A stretch of DNA of 64,000 nt, from positions 310,001-374,000 of the forward strand of contig NZ_JAAIYA010000004.1 in assembly GCF_010894405.1 (NCBI RefSeq). Direction: 5' to 3'. The stretch's first letter is position 1, and the number at the start of each line of letters is the position of its first letter. Under the pieces are notes generated by a model. The model was not told where the DNA came from, searched no databases, and was given only the letters and a program-made list of their open reading frames with translations. This document shows, in pieces, positions 55,455 through 64,000 of this stretch. Source of the DNA: Pyxidicoccus caerfyrddinensis (lineage in GTDB: Bacteria; Myxococcota; Myxococcia; Myxococcales; Myxococcaceae). Position numbers and translations under genes: made by a program.

Positions 55455-55635
55455 CAAGCAGCCCTGGTGTGGGGCGTGTCGTGGATATAGGTCCACGAGG
55501 GCCCAGCCTGCCAGCGACCTCACGCCCCAGACCGGATCTTCGAGGGCCGAGAGGAAACCATCCTTGGCCTTGAGGTCGCCCAGGGCATCGAGAGCAAGTG
55601 CAGCATGCTCGCGGGCCTGGCGACCGCGCACATGC
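55455..55635 (-). pseudogene. HEAT-repeat protein remnant
   Basis: The minus strand gives REHAALALDALGDLKAKDGF, then LEDPVWGVRSLAGWALVDLY, two helical HEAT-like units, before homology ends at the boundary of the EVE/TIR-like gene. No start codon with a ribosome site and no further repeats are found. It is probably the remainder of a longer gene broken by the insertion. Confidence 0.5.
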
Positions 55636-55641
55636 GAGGCG

Positions 55642-56016
55642 TCAGCCGAGGAAATAGAGCACCAGCACCGTCACGATCAGGAACTGGAGCGACAGCGTCC
55701 AGACCGTGACCTTGCGGAGCGGGAACAGGAACGCTTCTCCGTGCTGCTTGTGCTCGACCTGCGCGCGCAGGCGCCTGCCCGTCTTCAAGGCTGACCACAT
55801 CAGCGAGTAGCCGAGGACGACGAAGGCGGAGGAGAGCGTGAGGACCACCCAGCGTGGCCATCCCTTGATGAGCAGGTCGGTGACGAGCGCGCCTCCGCCC
55901 GCAATCCCCGCGCCTGTCCTCACCAGCGAGAACAGGGTCCGCGTCGCCGCCATGTGGGTGTTGTCGAGCGCGAGCCTGGAGGACTCGTCAGGCGGAGGTT
56001 GAGAGGAGTGGCTCAT
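55642..56016 (-). CDS. DUF202 (YidH-family) membrane protein
   Basis: This 124-residue protein matches DUF202 (NTHMAATRTLFSLVRTGAGI, then LSSAFVVLGYSLMWSALKTG) and has three membrane helices (about 31-52, 56-75, 100-123). The family is small, of unknown function and widespread. It stands between the HEAT relic and the WYL-regulator gene. Confidence 0.9.
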   Translation of the reverse strand: MSHSSQPPPDESSRLALDNTHMAATRTLFSLVRTGAGIAGGGALVTDLLIKGWPRWVVLTLSSAFVVLGYSLMWSALKTGRRLRAQVEHKQHGEAFLFPLRKVTVWTLSLQFLIVTVLVLYFLG

Positions 56017-56111
56017 GCGAGCTCCCAGCGTTGCACGAGCACCGGCCCGGAGCCTCCCGGCCCTCTGTCGCAGGGGCAGTCACGTTCCCGACAGAAATGA
56101 GGACCCGCCGC

Positions 56112-56831
56112 TCAGAGCGCGGAGAAGATGTCGCCGAGCGTGGCGAGCATCGACTCCGAGCTCCGCACGCGGAACGTCGACCCGGTGAGGCGCGCCGACT
56201 CGATGCGGTCGACGCGGAGCATGCGCACCGCCCCTCGCAGGTGGTCCCAGACGAGCAGGAACCAGGCGGGCCAACTGAGCAACAGGTAGTGCGGCTCCAC
56301 GACGCGCACCGTGCTCACGTCGTTCGCGCGGTAGGTCAGCTCCAGGGCGCGTTGCTCGAAGAACGAGTCCTGGATGGGGCGGAGCACCGCGGCGCTGGGG
56401 GCCTTCCACGTCGCGGTGACGTTCCTCGAGCTGGGGCCGACGAGAATCCTCCGGCGCAGCCCGCTCACCCGGGAGCGCTCCTCCGGTGGAAACGAGGCGG
56501 AGAGCTTCTGCCGCAAGCCCTTGACGGTCGAGAGCATCAAGGGGGAGCCCAGTTGCTCCGCGAGCGCCAGCGCGAGCATGAGGTCGAGGACTTCCCGGGC
56601 GTCGAGCTGAACGCGCCCCAGCCCCGTCCGTGGCGGCACGCGCACGCCGCCGCCTCGCCCTGCGTCCGACTCGATGGGGACGCCGCGTGCCGCGAGCCGG
56701 GACAGGTCTCGCCGGATGGTTCGCACGCAGACGCCCAGCTCCTCCGCCAGCTCCGGAGCCGTCCACGAAGGTCGGGAGGCGAGGAGGCCGAGGACACGGT
56801 CCAGGCGGTCGATGACGGGTTCGCGCTTCAA
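56112..56831 (-). CDS. WYL-domain transcriptional regulator (YafY-like)
   Basis: This 239-residue protein has an N-terminal winged helix-turn-helix (DRLDRVLGLLASRPSWTAPE, then CVRTIRRDLSRLAARGVPIE) and a C-terminal WYL domain (EPHYLLLSWPAWFLLVWDHL, then VRMLRVDRIESARLTG). WYL domains bind nucleic acid or small ligands. It is divergent from the YdeI-like gene starting at 56910, which is its probable target. Confidence 0.9.
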   Translation of the reverse strand: MKREPVIDRLDRVLGLLASRPSWTAPELAEELGVCVRTIRRDLSRLAARGVPIESDAGRGGGVRVPPRTGLGRVQLDAREVLDLMLALALAEQLGSPLMLSTVKGLRQKLSASFPPEERSRVSGLRRRILVGPSSRNVTATWKAPSAAVLRPIQDSFFEQRALELTYRANDVSTVRVVEPHYLLLSWPAWFLLVWDHLRGAVRMLRVDRIESARLTGSTFRVRSSESMLATLGDIFSAL

Positions 56832-56909
56832 ACGTGACCCATTCTGTCACCTTTGGGGGAGATGTTCACCGGGTCGCGAACGAAATGCGGCCAGAGCACG
56901 AGAGACCCC

Positions 56910-57530
56910 ATGACCTTCTTGCGCGGAATGAGCACCCTCGACGAGGCCCCGGTGAAGGCGTTTCGCGGCGCTGCGCAGTTCGAGGCGTGGCTCGAGGAGA
57001 ACGGCGGCGCTCGCGCCGGGGTCTGGCTGAAGCTCGCCAAGAAGGGGACGGGCATGGCCTCGCTGACGGACGACGAAGCAGTGGACGTGGGGCTCTGCTT
57101 CGGCTGGATATCCGGCCAGCGGAAGTCACTCGACGAGCGCTTCTATCTCCAGAAGTACGTGCCGCGCCGGCCGCGCAGCCGTTGGTCCCTTGTGAATGTG
57201 CGGAAGGTCGAGGCGTTGCTCGCCGCGGGCAGGATGCGACCGGCGGGGCTCGCTGAGGTCGAGGCCGCCAAGGCCGATGGGCGATGGGCCACGGCCTACG
57301 AGTCGCAGCGAAACGCCACGGTCCCCAGCGACCTGACGGCCGCGTTGTCCGCGAATCCCCGGGCCGCGCGTGCCTTCGAGGCGCTCGGCAAGACGCGGCG
57401 ATACGCGCTCATCCTGGAGGTCGTGACGGCGCGCACCGCGACAGGTCGCGCGAACCGGCTGCGCCGCATCGTCGACTCGCTCGAGTCCAAGGGGCCTCGA
57501 GGCCTTCAGCGTGCTCGGCAACCGTCTTGA
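56910..57530 (+). CDS. YdeI/OmpD-associated family protein
   Basis: From ATG 56910 the product has 206 residues; an in-frame TTG (56853), ATG 56862 and ATG 56928 are other possibilities, none with a better ribosome site. The wording VKAFRGAAQFEAWLEENGGA, then GVWLKLAKKGTGMASLTDDE and DVGLCFGWISGQRKSLDERF is typical of the YdeI family (DUF1905/bacteriocin-protection-like). Function is unclear. The divergent WYL gene is the probable regulator. Confidence 0.87.
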   Translation: MTFLRGMSTLDEAPVKAFRGAAQFEAWLEENGGARAGVWLKLAKKGTGMASLTDDEAVDVGLCFGWISGQRKSLDERFYLQKYVPRRPRSRWSLVNVRKVEALLAAGRMRPAGLAEVEAAKADGRWATAYESQRNATVPSDLTAALSANPRAARAFEALGKTRRYALILEVVTARTATGRANRLRRIVDSLESKGPRGLQRARQPS

Positions 57531-57543
57531 ATGGCAGCACCCC

Positions 57544-57576
57544 GAACCCGGTCAGGAGGACAGCCTGGCCGGGTTC
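57544..57576 (+). terminator. Hairpin terminator after YdeI gene
   Basis: GAACCCGG and CCGGGTTC pair as outer stem with CAGG/CCTG inside, 14 bp after the stop, followed by ACCATTTTC. It fits an intrinsic terminator with a weak T-tract. Confidence 0.6.
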
Positions 57577-57675
57577 ACCATTTTCAGATGTTCGCGTCAG
57601 CCGGGGCGGCAGCTCCGAGAGCAACACCTGGCGCGTGACGGCGAAGAAGTAGCCCTCACGGCTTGAACGGAAACA

Positions 57676-57706
57676 GGGCCACCTCCGCGCACGGCGGGGG
57701 TGGCCC
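57676..57706. terminator. Hairpin terminator GGGCCACC/GGTGGCCC
   Basis: A perfect 8-bp stem is followed by TTTCC. It lies in the 384-bp gap 57531-57914 between the convergent YdeI gene and secreted protein gene. Apart from the two hairpins I see nothing in that gap. Confidence 0.55.
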
Positions 57707-57914
57707 TTTCCATTTCCGCGTCGTGGGTTTGTGGCTGCCCACCGTGACGACTCACTTCGGACGGGGAAGTGTGTCCCTTCCCGTTACGCAAACCGGCCAG
57801 TTTGTAACGTGGGACGCTACTGGCCGATGGACTCGGGTGCACGTCGATGTCGGACGAGCGCGCCGTGCTGCCCACCGGGTCGCTCGAACGACCCGGCGGG
57901 ACGCGGCACGGCTG

Positions 57915-58520
57915 CTACTTGCAGGTGTTCTCGGGAATGACCACGACGTCGACCATGCTCTCGGGGAACACGACCTCGCCGGTGCTGATGTCCACGAAGA
58001 CCCGCGCGAGATGCTGCTCAGTGACGACAGTAACCTCGTAGTTGACGCCCGTCGCATCCGCCATGGCGTAGAACACGGGGGTCACTCCGACGACTTCACC
58101 GCGCCCTTCAAGCTTCTCCTCGACCGCCCGGCGCGCATACGTCGCTGCCCCCTCCTTCCAGTCCGCGGGCCGGGTGCCAACCAGGTCATCACAAATCAGA
58201 CACTGGTACTGGTAGGTCTTTCCGCCATCCGTGGTCCACACGTTGGCCTTGCCGCCAGAGTTCGCGTACGAGATGGCGCTGCGACCGCGTGCCTGCCAGT
58301 CCCCGCTGCAGCGTGACTGTGCGGAGAGCAGTGCCAAGATCGCTTCCTCGGTGACGCTGGAGCCTTGGTTATCGTGTTTGATGGTCTCTATCCCCATCAC
58401 GCCGCTGGACCAGACCTTGTAGGCATCGCAGTTCTTGACCGGAGGGGCCGCCAGTGCCGCCGGACCGCTGAGAAGACCAACGACGGCGAGGGACGCGCCC
58501 AACGACTTCATGGTGCTCAT
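57915..58520 (-). CDS. Secreted protein of unknown function
   Basis: ATG 58520 follows AAGGAG. The 201-residue product has a signal peptide (LAVVGLLSGPAALAAPP). The mature part has about six Cys (NCDAYK, SRCSGDW, QCLICDDL, NTCK), some in pairs that suggest disulfides. It contains short beta strands at the C-terminus (VFVDISTGEVVFP) resembling PepSY-type modules. The family is not recognised. Confidence 0.75.
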   Translation of the reverse strand: MSTMKSLGASLAVVGLLSGPAALAAPPVKNCDAYKVWSSGVMGIETIKHDNQGSSVTEEAILALLSAQSRCSGDWQARGRSAISYANSGGKANVWTTDGGKTYQYQCLICDDLVGTRPADWKEGAATYARRAVEEKLEGRGEVVGVTPVFYAMADATGVNYEVTVVTEQHLARVFVDISTGEVVFPESMVDVVVIPENTCK

Positions 58521-58803
58521 ACGTGACTCCTTGTGGGGAAAGTGGCAACGAGGTCATTGCCAGGGGGCTCACGCATCCAAGCAAGTGAAGTGCCAGTCCT
58601 CCCGCCCTGCGACTGTGACGCGGAGCAGGTGTGTGCGCCGGGCACGGAAAGGGCGCCGGGAGTGGCAAGTTGGCGTGTCTGTGAATTCAATTCCTGCCAT
58701 GCGCCCCAGGACGCGGGATTCACGCTCACGTATTTGGCGGTTCTGCGCAGCCATCGGGGAACAATCGGCGCCAGGAGCGTTCCTCCTTTGGAGGAGCCTC
58801 ACC

Positions 58804-60105
58804 ATGTCTACGTCCGCCCGTCTCGCCCGCCCGATCGCGCTCGCCGCCCTGCTCGCGTTGCCCACCTCGACGCACGCGTTCACCGGCGACAACCACAAGG
58901 ACCTCACTGCGGCCGCGTTCCGCGTCCTCGCTGATCCGCAGACGGTCGCCGAGCTGCGAGCGGCGTCGGTCATCGGGGATAGCAAGGCCTACGAGCCGCT
59001 GGCGCCCGGCATACCCTGGTACCTGTCCGCGGCACACTTCGACAACTGCGCCTGGAGCGAGGGGTCGACCTGGATCAAGGACCACCGCAAGGCCGCGGTG
59101 AGCGCCGCGATCGCCTATGACGCCAGTCCGACCGCGGCCCTGCGCGCCGAAGTGTTCGGCAACTTCGGCTTCGTGCTGCACGCGACCGAGGACTTCTACG
59201 CACACTCATACTGGGTCGAGAGCCACGCCTGGGGGGCACTGGCGAACCTGGACGGCGCCGAGCCGGCCGGTTGGTTCAGCGGCACGTACCCCGATGATCT
59301 GCCGAAGAAGTGCCCGGCCGGCGTCCCCCACCACGACGTCCTGAACAAGGACGCCGCGTCGCGCGCCGGTTTCGACGAGGCCTACGCCGACGCGATCCTC
59401 GCCGTGCAGGACCAACTGGACCGCTTCGTCGCCGAGCTCCGCGCCGCCGCTCCGGCGCGTGCCGACGCGATCCTGGCGCGCCTCGGCCTGCGCCGGCAGG
59501 TGCAGGTGATCTCCGAGGCGCTGGCCTGGCCGACGGGGAAGGTCTACTTCTTCCAGGGTGGCGCGTACTCGCGCTACGACCTTGTCACCGACCACGTGGA
59601 CCCCGGCTACCCGCGCGACACGGCCACGAGCTGGACCGGGCTCGGCGACCTCGGCGGCGTCATCGACGCGACGCTGGTCGCGCCCGGCGGCGCCGATGCC
59701 TACTTCTTCCGCGGCATGCGCTACTCCCGCTACGACGTCGCCGCGGACCGCGTCGACGATGGCTACCCGCTCGACATCGGCACGTACTGGCACGGTCTCT
59801 GGGGCTCGGGCCTCGATGCCGCGGTCCTGTGGCCGGACGGCAAGATCTACTTCTTCCGCGGCCCGCTCTACGAACGCTATGACTTCGAGGACGACCAGGT
59901 CGACAACGGCTACCCGCTGCCGATCGTCGGCCCGTGGCGGGGCCTCGAGCCGTTCTCAGACGGCATCGACGCGGTCTTCGTGACGCCGAATGGGCAGAAG
60001 GCGTACTTCTTCCGAGGCGACTACTACATCCGCTACGATGTCGCGCTCGACCGCGCCGATCCCGGGTACCCGTTGCGCATCGAGGACTACTGGCACGGGC
60101 TGTGA
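58804..60105 (+). CDS. Het-C/phospholipase-like protein with four hemopexin repeats
   Basis: GGAGGAG precedes ATG 58804; the product has 433 residues with a signal peptide (IALAALLALPTSTHA). Residues about 25-220 resemble the Het-C/zinc-dependent phospholipase C group: GDNHKDLTAAAF and FVLHATEDFYAHSYWVESHA with possible ligands His126, Asp130, His134. Residues about 232-433 are four hemopexin-like repeats (phrases KVYFFQGGAYSRYD, DAYFFRGMRYSRYD, KIYFFRGPLYERYD, KAYFFRGDYYIRYD). Secreted fusion of a lipase-like and a binding propeller suggests a toxin or predation factor. The enzymatic call is inference. Confidence 0.75.
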   Translation: MSTSARLARPIALAALLALPTSTHAFTGDNHKDLTAAAFRVLADPQTVAELRAASVIGDSKAYEPLAPGIPWYLSAAHFDNCAWSEGSTWIKDHRKAAVSAAIAYDASPTAALRAEVFGNFGFVLHATEDFYAHSYWVESHAWGALANLDGAEPAGWFSGTYPDDLPKKCPAGVPHHDVLNKDAASRAGFDEAYADAILAVQDQLDRFVAELRAAAPARADAILARLGLRRQVQVISEALAWPTGKVYFFQGGAYSRYDLVTDHVDPGYPRDTATSWTGLGDLGGVIDATLVAPGGADAYFFRGMRYSRYDVAADRVDDGYPLDIGTYWHGLWGSGLDAAVLWPDGKIYFFRGPLYERYDFEDDQVDNGYPLPIVGPWRGLEPFSDGIDAVFVTPNGQKAYFFRGDYYIRYDVALDRADPGYPLRIEDYWHGL

Positions 60106-60172
60106 GTTGGAGTCCACGTAGGGGTGGAGGTTCTCCCTCTAGCCTGCCTCCACAGCGCGAGCCCTCCGTGCT

Positions 60173-60385
60173 TCAGGACACCGCGACTGCGAGCACCTCC
60201 ACCCGGTTCTGGTGCAGGTGGTGCTGGACGGACTCCACGGTGTAGGCCGGCTCGTCTGCCGCGGGGATGACCTGCTCGCCTACGCGGGGGACGTGGCTGA
60301 GGCGGAACATCCGGTGTTGGCCGTAACCCTCGCGCTTGTCGGCGCGGAGGCGGAAGTAGACGATGACCTCGAGCGTGTCGCTCAT
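60173..60385 (-). CDS. Small protein of unknown function
   Basis: This 70-residue frame (MSDTLEVIVYFRLRADKREG, then PAYTVESVQHHLHQNRVEVL) has a plausible amphipathic composition and lies alone between genes with no overlap. The ribosome site is weak. I do not recognise a family. Confidence 0.45.
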   Translation of the reverse strand: MSDTLEVIVYFRLRADKREGYGQHRMFRLSHVPRVGEQVIPAADEPAYTVESVQHHLHQNRVEVLAVAVS

Positions 60386-60489
60386 GCCGCCAGTCTACTC
60401 CCACAGCGCCTGCGAGCGCGCCAGGGCGTGGTGGCGGAGGCTTCCGCGTTCCCAGGGGACGCGCGGAAGCCTCCAAGGCCGCGCAGGGC

Positions 60490-62253
60490 CTACGGGTGGT
60501 TCGTCAGCACGCCGAGAAGCTTCTGTACGCGCTCCGGCAGCGGTGCCGAGCTGGGAAGCACGGCCACCTCCGGCGCGGCCACGCGGCCCCCCGCGAGGAT
60601 GAAGCTGAAGTCCGTGCCGGCGGACACCTGCGCGTTGCCATGGCAGCCCATGCAGCCACCCATGTTGTACAGCTTCGGGCTGTAATACACGTTGGTCAGC
60701 GGCTTGCCCGTGAGCGAGAACTCGGTGATGAGGTTGTTCGTGTTGACGCTCGGGTCCGCGATGGGCTTCTGGAACTGGCCGCTGAAGGTCTGCAGGTTCG
60801 AGTCCGTCTCCACGACGATGTTGGCCTGGTAGAACGTGGCGATGTCCGGCCCGGTGTAGGGCTGCCCCTGCGGCTTGTCGAGCGGCTGCGCCTGGACGTT
60901 GACGAGCTTGTAGTAGAGCCAGGGCGAGGAGCTGATCTTGTTCGCCGCGTTGTAGGCGGCAATGGACGCGTGGGCGGCCTGGTTGGCGGCGATGACGTCC
61001 GCCGGGATGTCGTGGACGCGCTTGTTGACGCAGATGACTCCCTGGGTCGTGAGCGGTGCCGACGGCGAGTTCACGTAGTACAGCCGCTGCTCCGGCCTGC
61101 AGTTGGCACTCGCGGGAGAGAAGTGCTCGATGCTGCTCGCGGTGGCGGGGTTGGCCGCAACGGCCGGGGTGACGGTGATGGCCGGGTCCATGGGCGACGC
61201 GCCCGGGTTCAGCAGGACCTTGCCATTCACGTCCTCGACGGGCTGGCCGTTCGCGTCGAGGATGTTGTCCGCCTGCTCGAACGTGGCGTAGACGAAGTAC
61301 GGCGCCGTGGGCGTCTTGCGGATGATGTGCAGCGCGGCGAGCCCCCAGGTGTCCTGCCGGTAGCAGATGCCGTTGGCGGAGCCGGGGATGGACTCGTAGT
61401 AGCGGACCGGGGCCGTGTAGAAGCGGCCACTCGCGGCCTCCGTGGTGCTCAGCCGCCGCCAGGCCGCCTTGCTCTCAATCGTGTCGACGGGGAAGTTGAT
61501 GTACGGCGGCTTCAGGGGCGCCGTCCCGCCATTGGAGAGCTGGGTGTAGAAGTTGATGAAGTTCTGGGTGGCGGCGGCGTACTGGGGGCCGTGCGTGTAA
61601 TAGCTGGTGGCCGGGTCGACGACGTACGCGTATTCCTGCCGGTTGGCCTTGGCCATGAACAGGAATTGCTGCTGCACGGAGGGCGCGCCCGGTGACACCG
61701 TGGGCACCTTGCCCGCGTACATGGTGTTCAGGCCAATCTCACTCATCTCATCCAGGTTGATCCACGCCGTGGGCTGCCCCAGGTCCTGCCCGGCGCACGG
61801 GGGCACCTGGCCGCCATTCGGGAACTGGCTGGTGCTGTAGCGGTACTGGGGCGGCGCGTCGTAGCCGAAGGAGGGAGGCTGGCTGCTATAGCCATTGGGC
61901 ACGCCGCTGCCCGGGTAGATCTCCACCTTGCCGCGGAAGGTGTGCCACACCAGCGGCCCCGTGTAGCCGGGCTGGCCGAACAACTTCGTGGCGTCGGGCG
62001 TGTCTCGCGGGTTGCCGAGCGCGGGCCAGTTCAACGCGATGAACTCCTGCCACGCGAAGGCCGAGGCGGCCGGGAGCGAGGAACCCGGCGCGCCCCCCGG
62101 GATGTCGGCGGGCAGGTTCGGAGAGATGGTGATGGCCGCGGCGGTTTGCGATCCCACCTGGTCCGGCGTCGAGTCCGGCTTGTTGGAGGCGACGCAGGAG
62201 ACGCTTTGCGACAGGAGCAGGACCGGGACTGCTGCGTGGATGAGCCGGGGCAT
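60490..62253 (-). CDS. Cytochrome-c-type lipoprotein
   Basis: From ATG 62253 the 587-residue product has a signal peptide with lipobox SVSC (residues about 17-20). A single heme-binding motif CMGCH lies near the C-terminus (NMGGCMGCHGNAQVSAGTDF). The preceding 500 residues (FAWQEFIALNWPALGNPRDT, then TWGLAALHIIRKTPTAPYFV) are not a standard cytochrome fold that I know, but similar proteins exist in Proteobacteria and myxobacteria. It is expected in the periplasm on the outer membrane. The electron partner is unknown. Confidence 0.8.
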   Translation of the reverse strand: MPRLIHAAVPVLLLSQSVSCVASNKPDSTPDQVGSQTAAAITISPNLPADIPGGAPGSSLPAASAFAWQEFIALNWPALGNPRDTPDATKLFGQPGYTGPLVWHTFRGKVEIYPGSGVPNGYSSQPPSFGYDAPPQYRYSTSQFPNGGQVPPCAGQDLGQPTAWINLDEMSEIGLNTMYAGKVPTVSPGAPSVQQQFLFMAKANRQEYAYVVDPATSYYTHGPQYAAATQNFINFYTQLSNGGTAPLKPPYINFPVDTIESKAAWRRLSTTEAASGRFYTAPVRYYESIPGSANGICYRQDTWGLAALHIIRKTPTAPYFVYATFEQADNILDANGQPVEDVNGKVLLNPGASPMDPAITVTPAVAANPATASSIEHFSPASANCRPEQRLYYVNSPSAPLTTQGVICVNKRVHDIPADVIAANQAAHASIAAYNAANKISSSPWLYYKLVNVQAQPLDKPQGQPYTGPDIATFYQANIVVETDSNLQTFSGQFQKPIADPSVNTNNLITEFSLTGKPLTNVYYSPKLYNMGGCMGCHGNAQVSAGTDFSFILAGGRVAAPEVAVLPSSAPLPERVQKLLGVLTNHP

Positions 62254-62439
62254 GGCGCACTCTTTCGGTGAGGGACTCAGGGGAACCGCGACCGCCCCGT
62301 GAGCAATCGCTGTACCAGGACCGCGCTCCGAGCCGCGGAGGGCAAGGCGACGACACACCCGCGTCTCCTGGAGACGCACCTGCGTTGGCGCGGGACGCGC
62401 GGGGACTCGCCGCATGAAAGGATTTCAAGCGCCGGTGGG

Positions 62440-64000
62440 CTACGCGCGCCGTCGGCGGCGCCAGAGGATCACTGCGGCCAGCGCTGAGAGGCCGGTCAGG
62501 GCGCCCAGGGCCACCTGGGTTCCACGTGCTCCGGTGGGCGCTCGCGGCTCCAGGGCCACAAGCGACGCGTCTCCCAGCACGACGAGCCCCGCCCAGGCCG
62601 CCGGGGACTGTCCGTCCTCGATGGCTTCGAGCTGCGCGGCCCGCAGCGCCGCCGAGGCACTCATCCCCCGCGTCAGGTGCCGGTAGAACCGCTCCACGAG
62701 CACGGCGGCCTCGTCGTCGCGCAGGGGCCACAGGCTTGCCACCACTGCGCGCGAGCCCGCCTCGAAGAACGCCCGCGCCAGGCTCAGCACGCCTTCGCCC
62801 GGGAGCTCCGCCCCGGACGCGCTCTGACAGCTCGACAGCACCACCAGCGCGCCTTCCAGGTGCAGCTCGGCGATTTCCCGGGGCTGGAGGATGCCGTCCT
62901 CCTCCTCCGCTCCCGGCGCCAGCACCAGCGCGGAGCGCTCGGGCGCCTCGGCGTCGACGACGGCATGGGTCGCCAGGTGGAGCACCCGCACCGTGTCCAG
63001 GCGTGCGCTCTTGAGTGCCCGCTCGGAGGCTTCCCGTCCCACGAGCAAGCGCGGTCCGACCTGCGTGTCCTGGAGCAGTCGCTCCACCGCGCGTCCCTCC
63101 CGCCGCGCTTCCGGGAGCGCGCCGAGCTGCGCGGCTTCATCGAAGACGCCGGCCCGCTCGGACGCAGGGGTCCTCGGCACCGGCGCCGCTGTGCCCCGCT
63201 CGGGGTCGGCCAGCACCAGGGCCTCTCCGCCCGGTGACAGGGCCGGCTGCTCACGCCAGTAGCGCCAGAGGCTGGCGGAAGGCACCACCGCCAGCTCGTA
63301 CCGCGCCACCAGCGGAGGCCCGTCCGGACGCTCTCGCAGCGCGGAGAAGGGCAGGTCATACAGGGGCCCATCCGGCACCAGCAGCAGCCGGCGCACGCCC
63401 GCGGGCAGCGCGGCCAGGGCCGGGCCGAGCAGTTGCGCATGGAGCGCCACGGCGGCACCCACCTCGGAGCCATCCCGGCGCTCGAGAAGGCCGGAGAAGA
63501 GGGCCACCGCGGGCGTCAGCCGTGTGCGCTCGGGGATGCGGTGGGCTCGCGAGCCCTCGCGCGTGACCACGAGCAGCCACGCGCCGCCCGCCGGGTCGCC
63601 ATAGATGTCGCGGTCGACACCCACGAGAAAGGCGAGCATCGCCTCGTCCGGCGTCAGCCGCTGCTCCACGGCCTCGAGCGTGGCGAACTCCGTGGCGCCA
63701 TGGCGGGGCGCAGGGCGCAGGTCGCGCTCGTTGCCCTCCAGTTCCCGCAGCTCGTTCAGGGCCGCCTCGCGCTCCGGCGCGCCGAGCGTGGACTCCAGCA
63801 GGCGCCGCTGTACCGCCACCAGCCGGCGCTGCATCTCAGCGCGGGCCGCGCGCCGGCCCGGCTCCTCTCCGGAGGCGGACAGCGCCTGTGCCGCCACCAG
63901 GGTATCCAGCAGGCTCCGCGCTCGCAGCCGCTCGCTCACCTGGAACGTGCGCTCCAGGGCCTCGCGTGGTGCCAGCGCGGGCGTCTTCCCCGTGACGCCA
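62440..64000 (-). CDS. CHAT-domain protein 3, membrane-anchored (runs off the right edge)
   Basis: The minus-strand frame is open from the window edge to the stop at 62440 (520 residues seen). It has a helical region, then a CHAT domain with the dyad His in HLATHAVVD and Cys in LSSCQSASG, followed by GEGVLSLARAFFEAGSRAVV typical for the family. It ends in a single C-terminal membrane helix (ALGALTGLSALAAVILW) and a basic RRRRR tail. The N-terminal (likely TPR) part lies outside the window. A GTG at 63939 is an internal possible start, but the frame continues beyond. It is only distantly like the CHAT pair at 18416 and 24456. Confidence 0.88.
   Translation of the reverse strand, partial: GVTGKTPALAPREALERTFQVSERLRARSLLDTLVAAQALSASGEEPGRRAARAEMQRRLVAVQRRLLESTLGAPEREAALNELRELEGNERDLRPAPRHGATEFATLEAVEQRLTPDEAMLAFLVGVDRDIYGDPAGGAWLLVVTREGSRAHRIPERTRLTPAVALFSGLLERRDGSEVGAAVALHAQLLGPALAALPAGVRRLLLVPDGPLYDLPFSALRERPDGPPLVARYELAVVPSASLWRYWREQPALSPGGEALVLADPERGTAAPVPRTPASERAGVFDEAAQLGALPEARREGRAVERLLQDTQVGPRLLVGREASERALKSARLDTVRVLHLATHAVVDAEAPERSALVLAPGAEEEDGILQPREIAELHLEGALVVLSSCQSASGAELPGEGVLSLARAFFEAGSRAVVASLWPLRDDEAAVLVERFYRHLTRGMSASAALRAAQLEAIEDGQSPAAWAGLVVLGDASLVALEPRAPTGARGTQVALGALTGLSALAAVILWRRRRRA

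Overview
The window looks like chromosomal DNA from a myxobacterium (Myxococcota, Cystobacterineae type: Myxococcus, Corallococcus or Archangium relatives). This rests on the high G+C content, two long Ser/Thr kinases with TPR tails, a sigma factor resembling the Myxococcales-specific TIGR03001 family beside one kinase, an FHA-sigma54 activator, an ADYC-like lipoprotein, several TPR-CHAT proteins and many secreted proteins of unknown function. No rRNA, intact tRNA or CRISPR array was seen.

Layout. 1-6253: the N-terminal half of a sensor kinase, then a MacAB-TolC-like export operon (outer-membrane channel, ATPase, adaptor, permease), with a 13-bp palindrome present twice in the shared upstream region. 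6266-10092: a mobile-element scar. It holds a tRNA or tmRNA 3' end, a terminator, the catalytic half of a tyrosine integrase fused to a truncated dusA, a crystallin-domain phospholipase C, and the first part of a contractile tail sheath gene. 10276-17078: metabolic genes and relics (AKR pseudogene, FAD monooxygenase, GST remnant, LysR with a divergent AKR, SnoaL-like protein, secreted protein, metallophosphoesterase).

17105-28358: a duplicated pair of large secreted TPR-CHAT proteins (caspase-like His/Cys dyads). They share a 27-bp upstream block exactly 57 bp before each start. Between them lie a Cys-rich lipoprotein, IS66 and IS3 remnants and a low-G+C uracil-DNA-glycosylase-like gene. 28470-32913: a dehydrogenase-like protein lacking the catalytic Lys, a TetR/SRPBCC-lipoprotein operon with a clear operator, and small secreted proteins. 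33124-37082: a sigma-like factor translationally coupled to a zinc-finger/kinase/TPR protein.

37640-42589: a multiheme-type cytochrome c, citrate synthase divergent from a Zn alcohol dehydrogenase/DUF4334 pair, and a GerW-like protein. 42841-46867: a TIR-NB-ARC-TPR protein (NLR-like) beside an FHA-sigma54 activator. 47127-54302: an ADYC-like lipoprotein, a second kinase-TPR protein, secreted proteins and an M43 metalloprotease. 54594-57530: an orphan TIR-like protein with an EVE/PUA-like N-terminus inserted next to a HEAT relic, then DUF202, WYL-regulator and YdeI genes. 57915-64000: secreted proteins including a Het-C/phospholipase-like protein with hemopexin repeats, a cytochrome-type lipoprotein, and a third CHAT protein running off the edge.

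The best candidates for undescribed biology are the duplicated secreted TPR-CHAT pair with its island, the TIR-STAND-TPR gene beside the FHA-sigma54 activator, the EVE-like/TIR-like fusion, and the sigma factor/kinase couple whose kinase carries an anti-sigma-like zinc finger.
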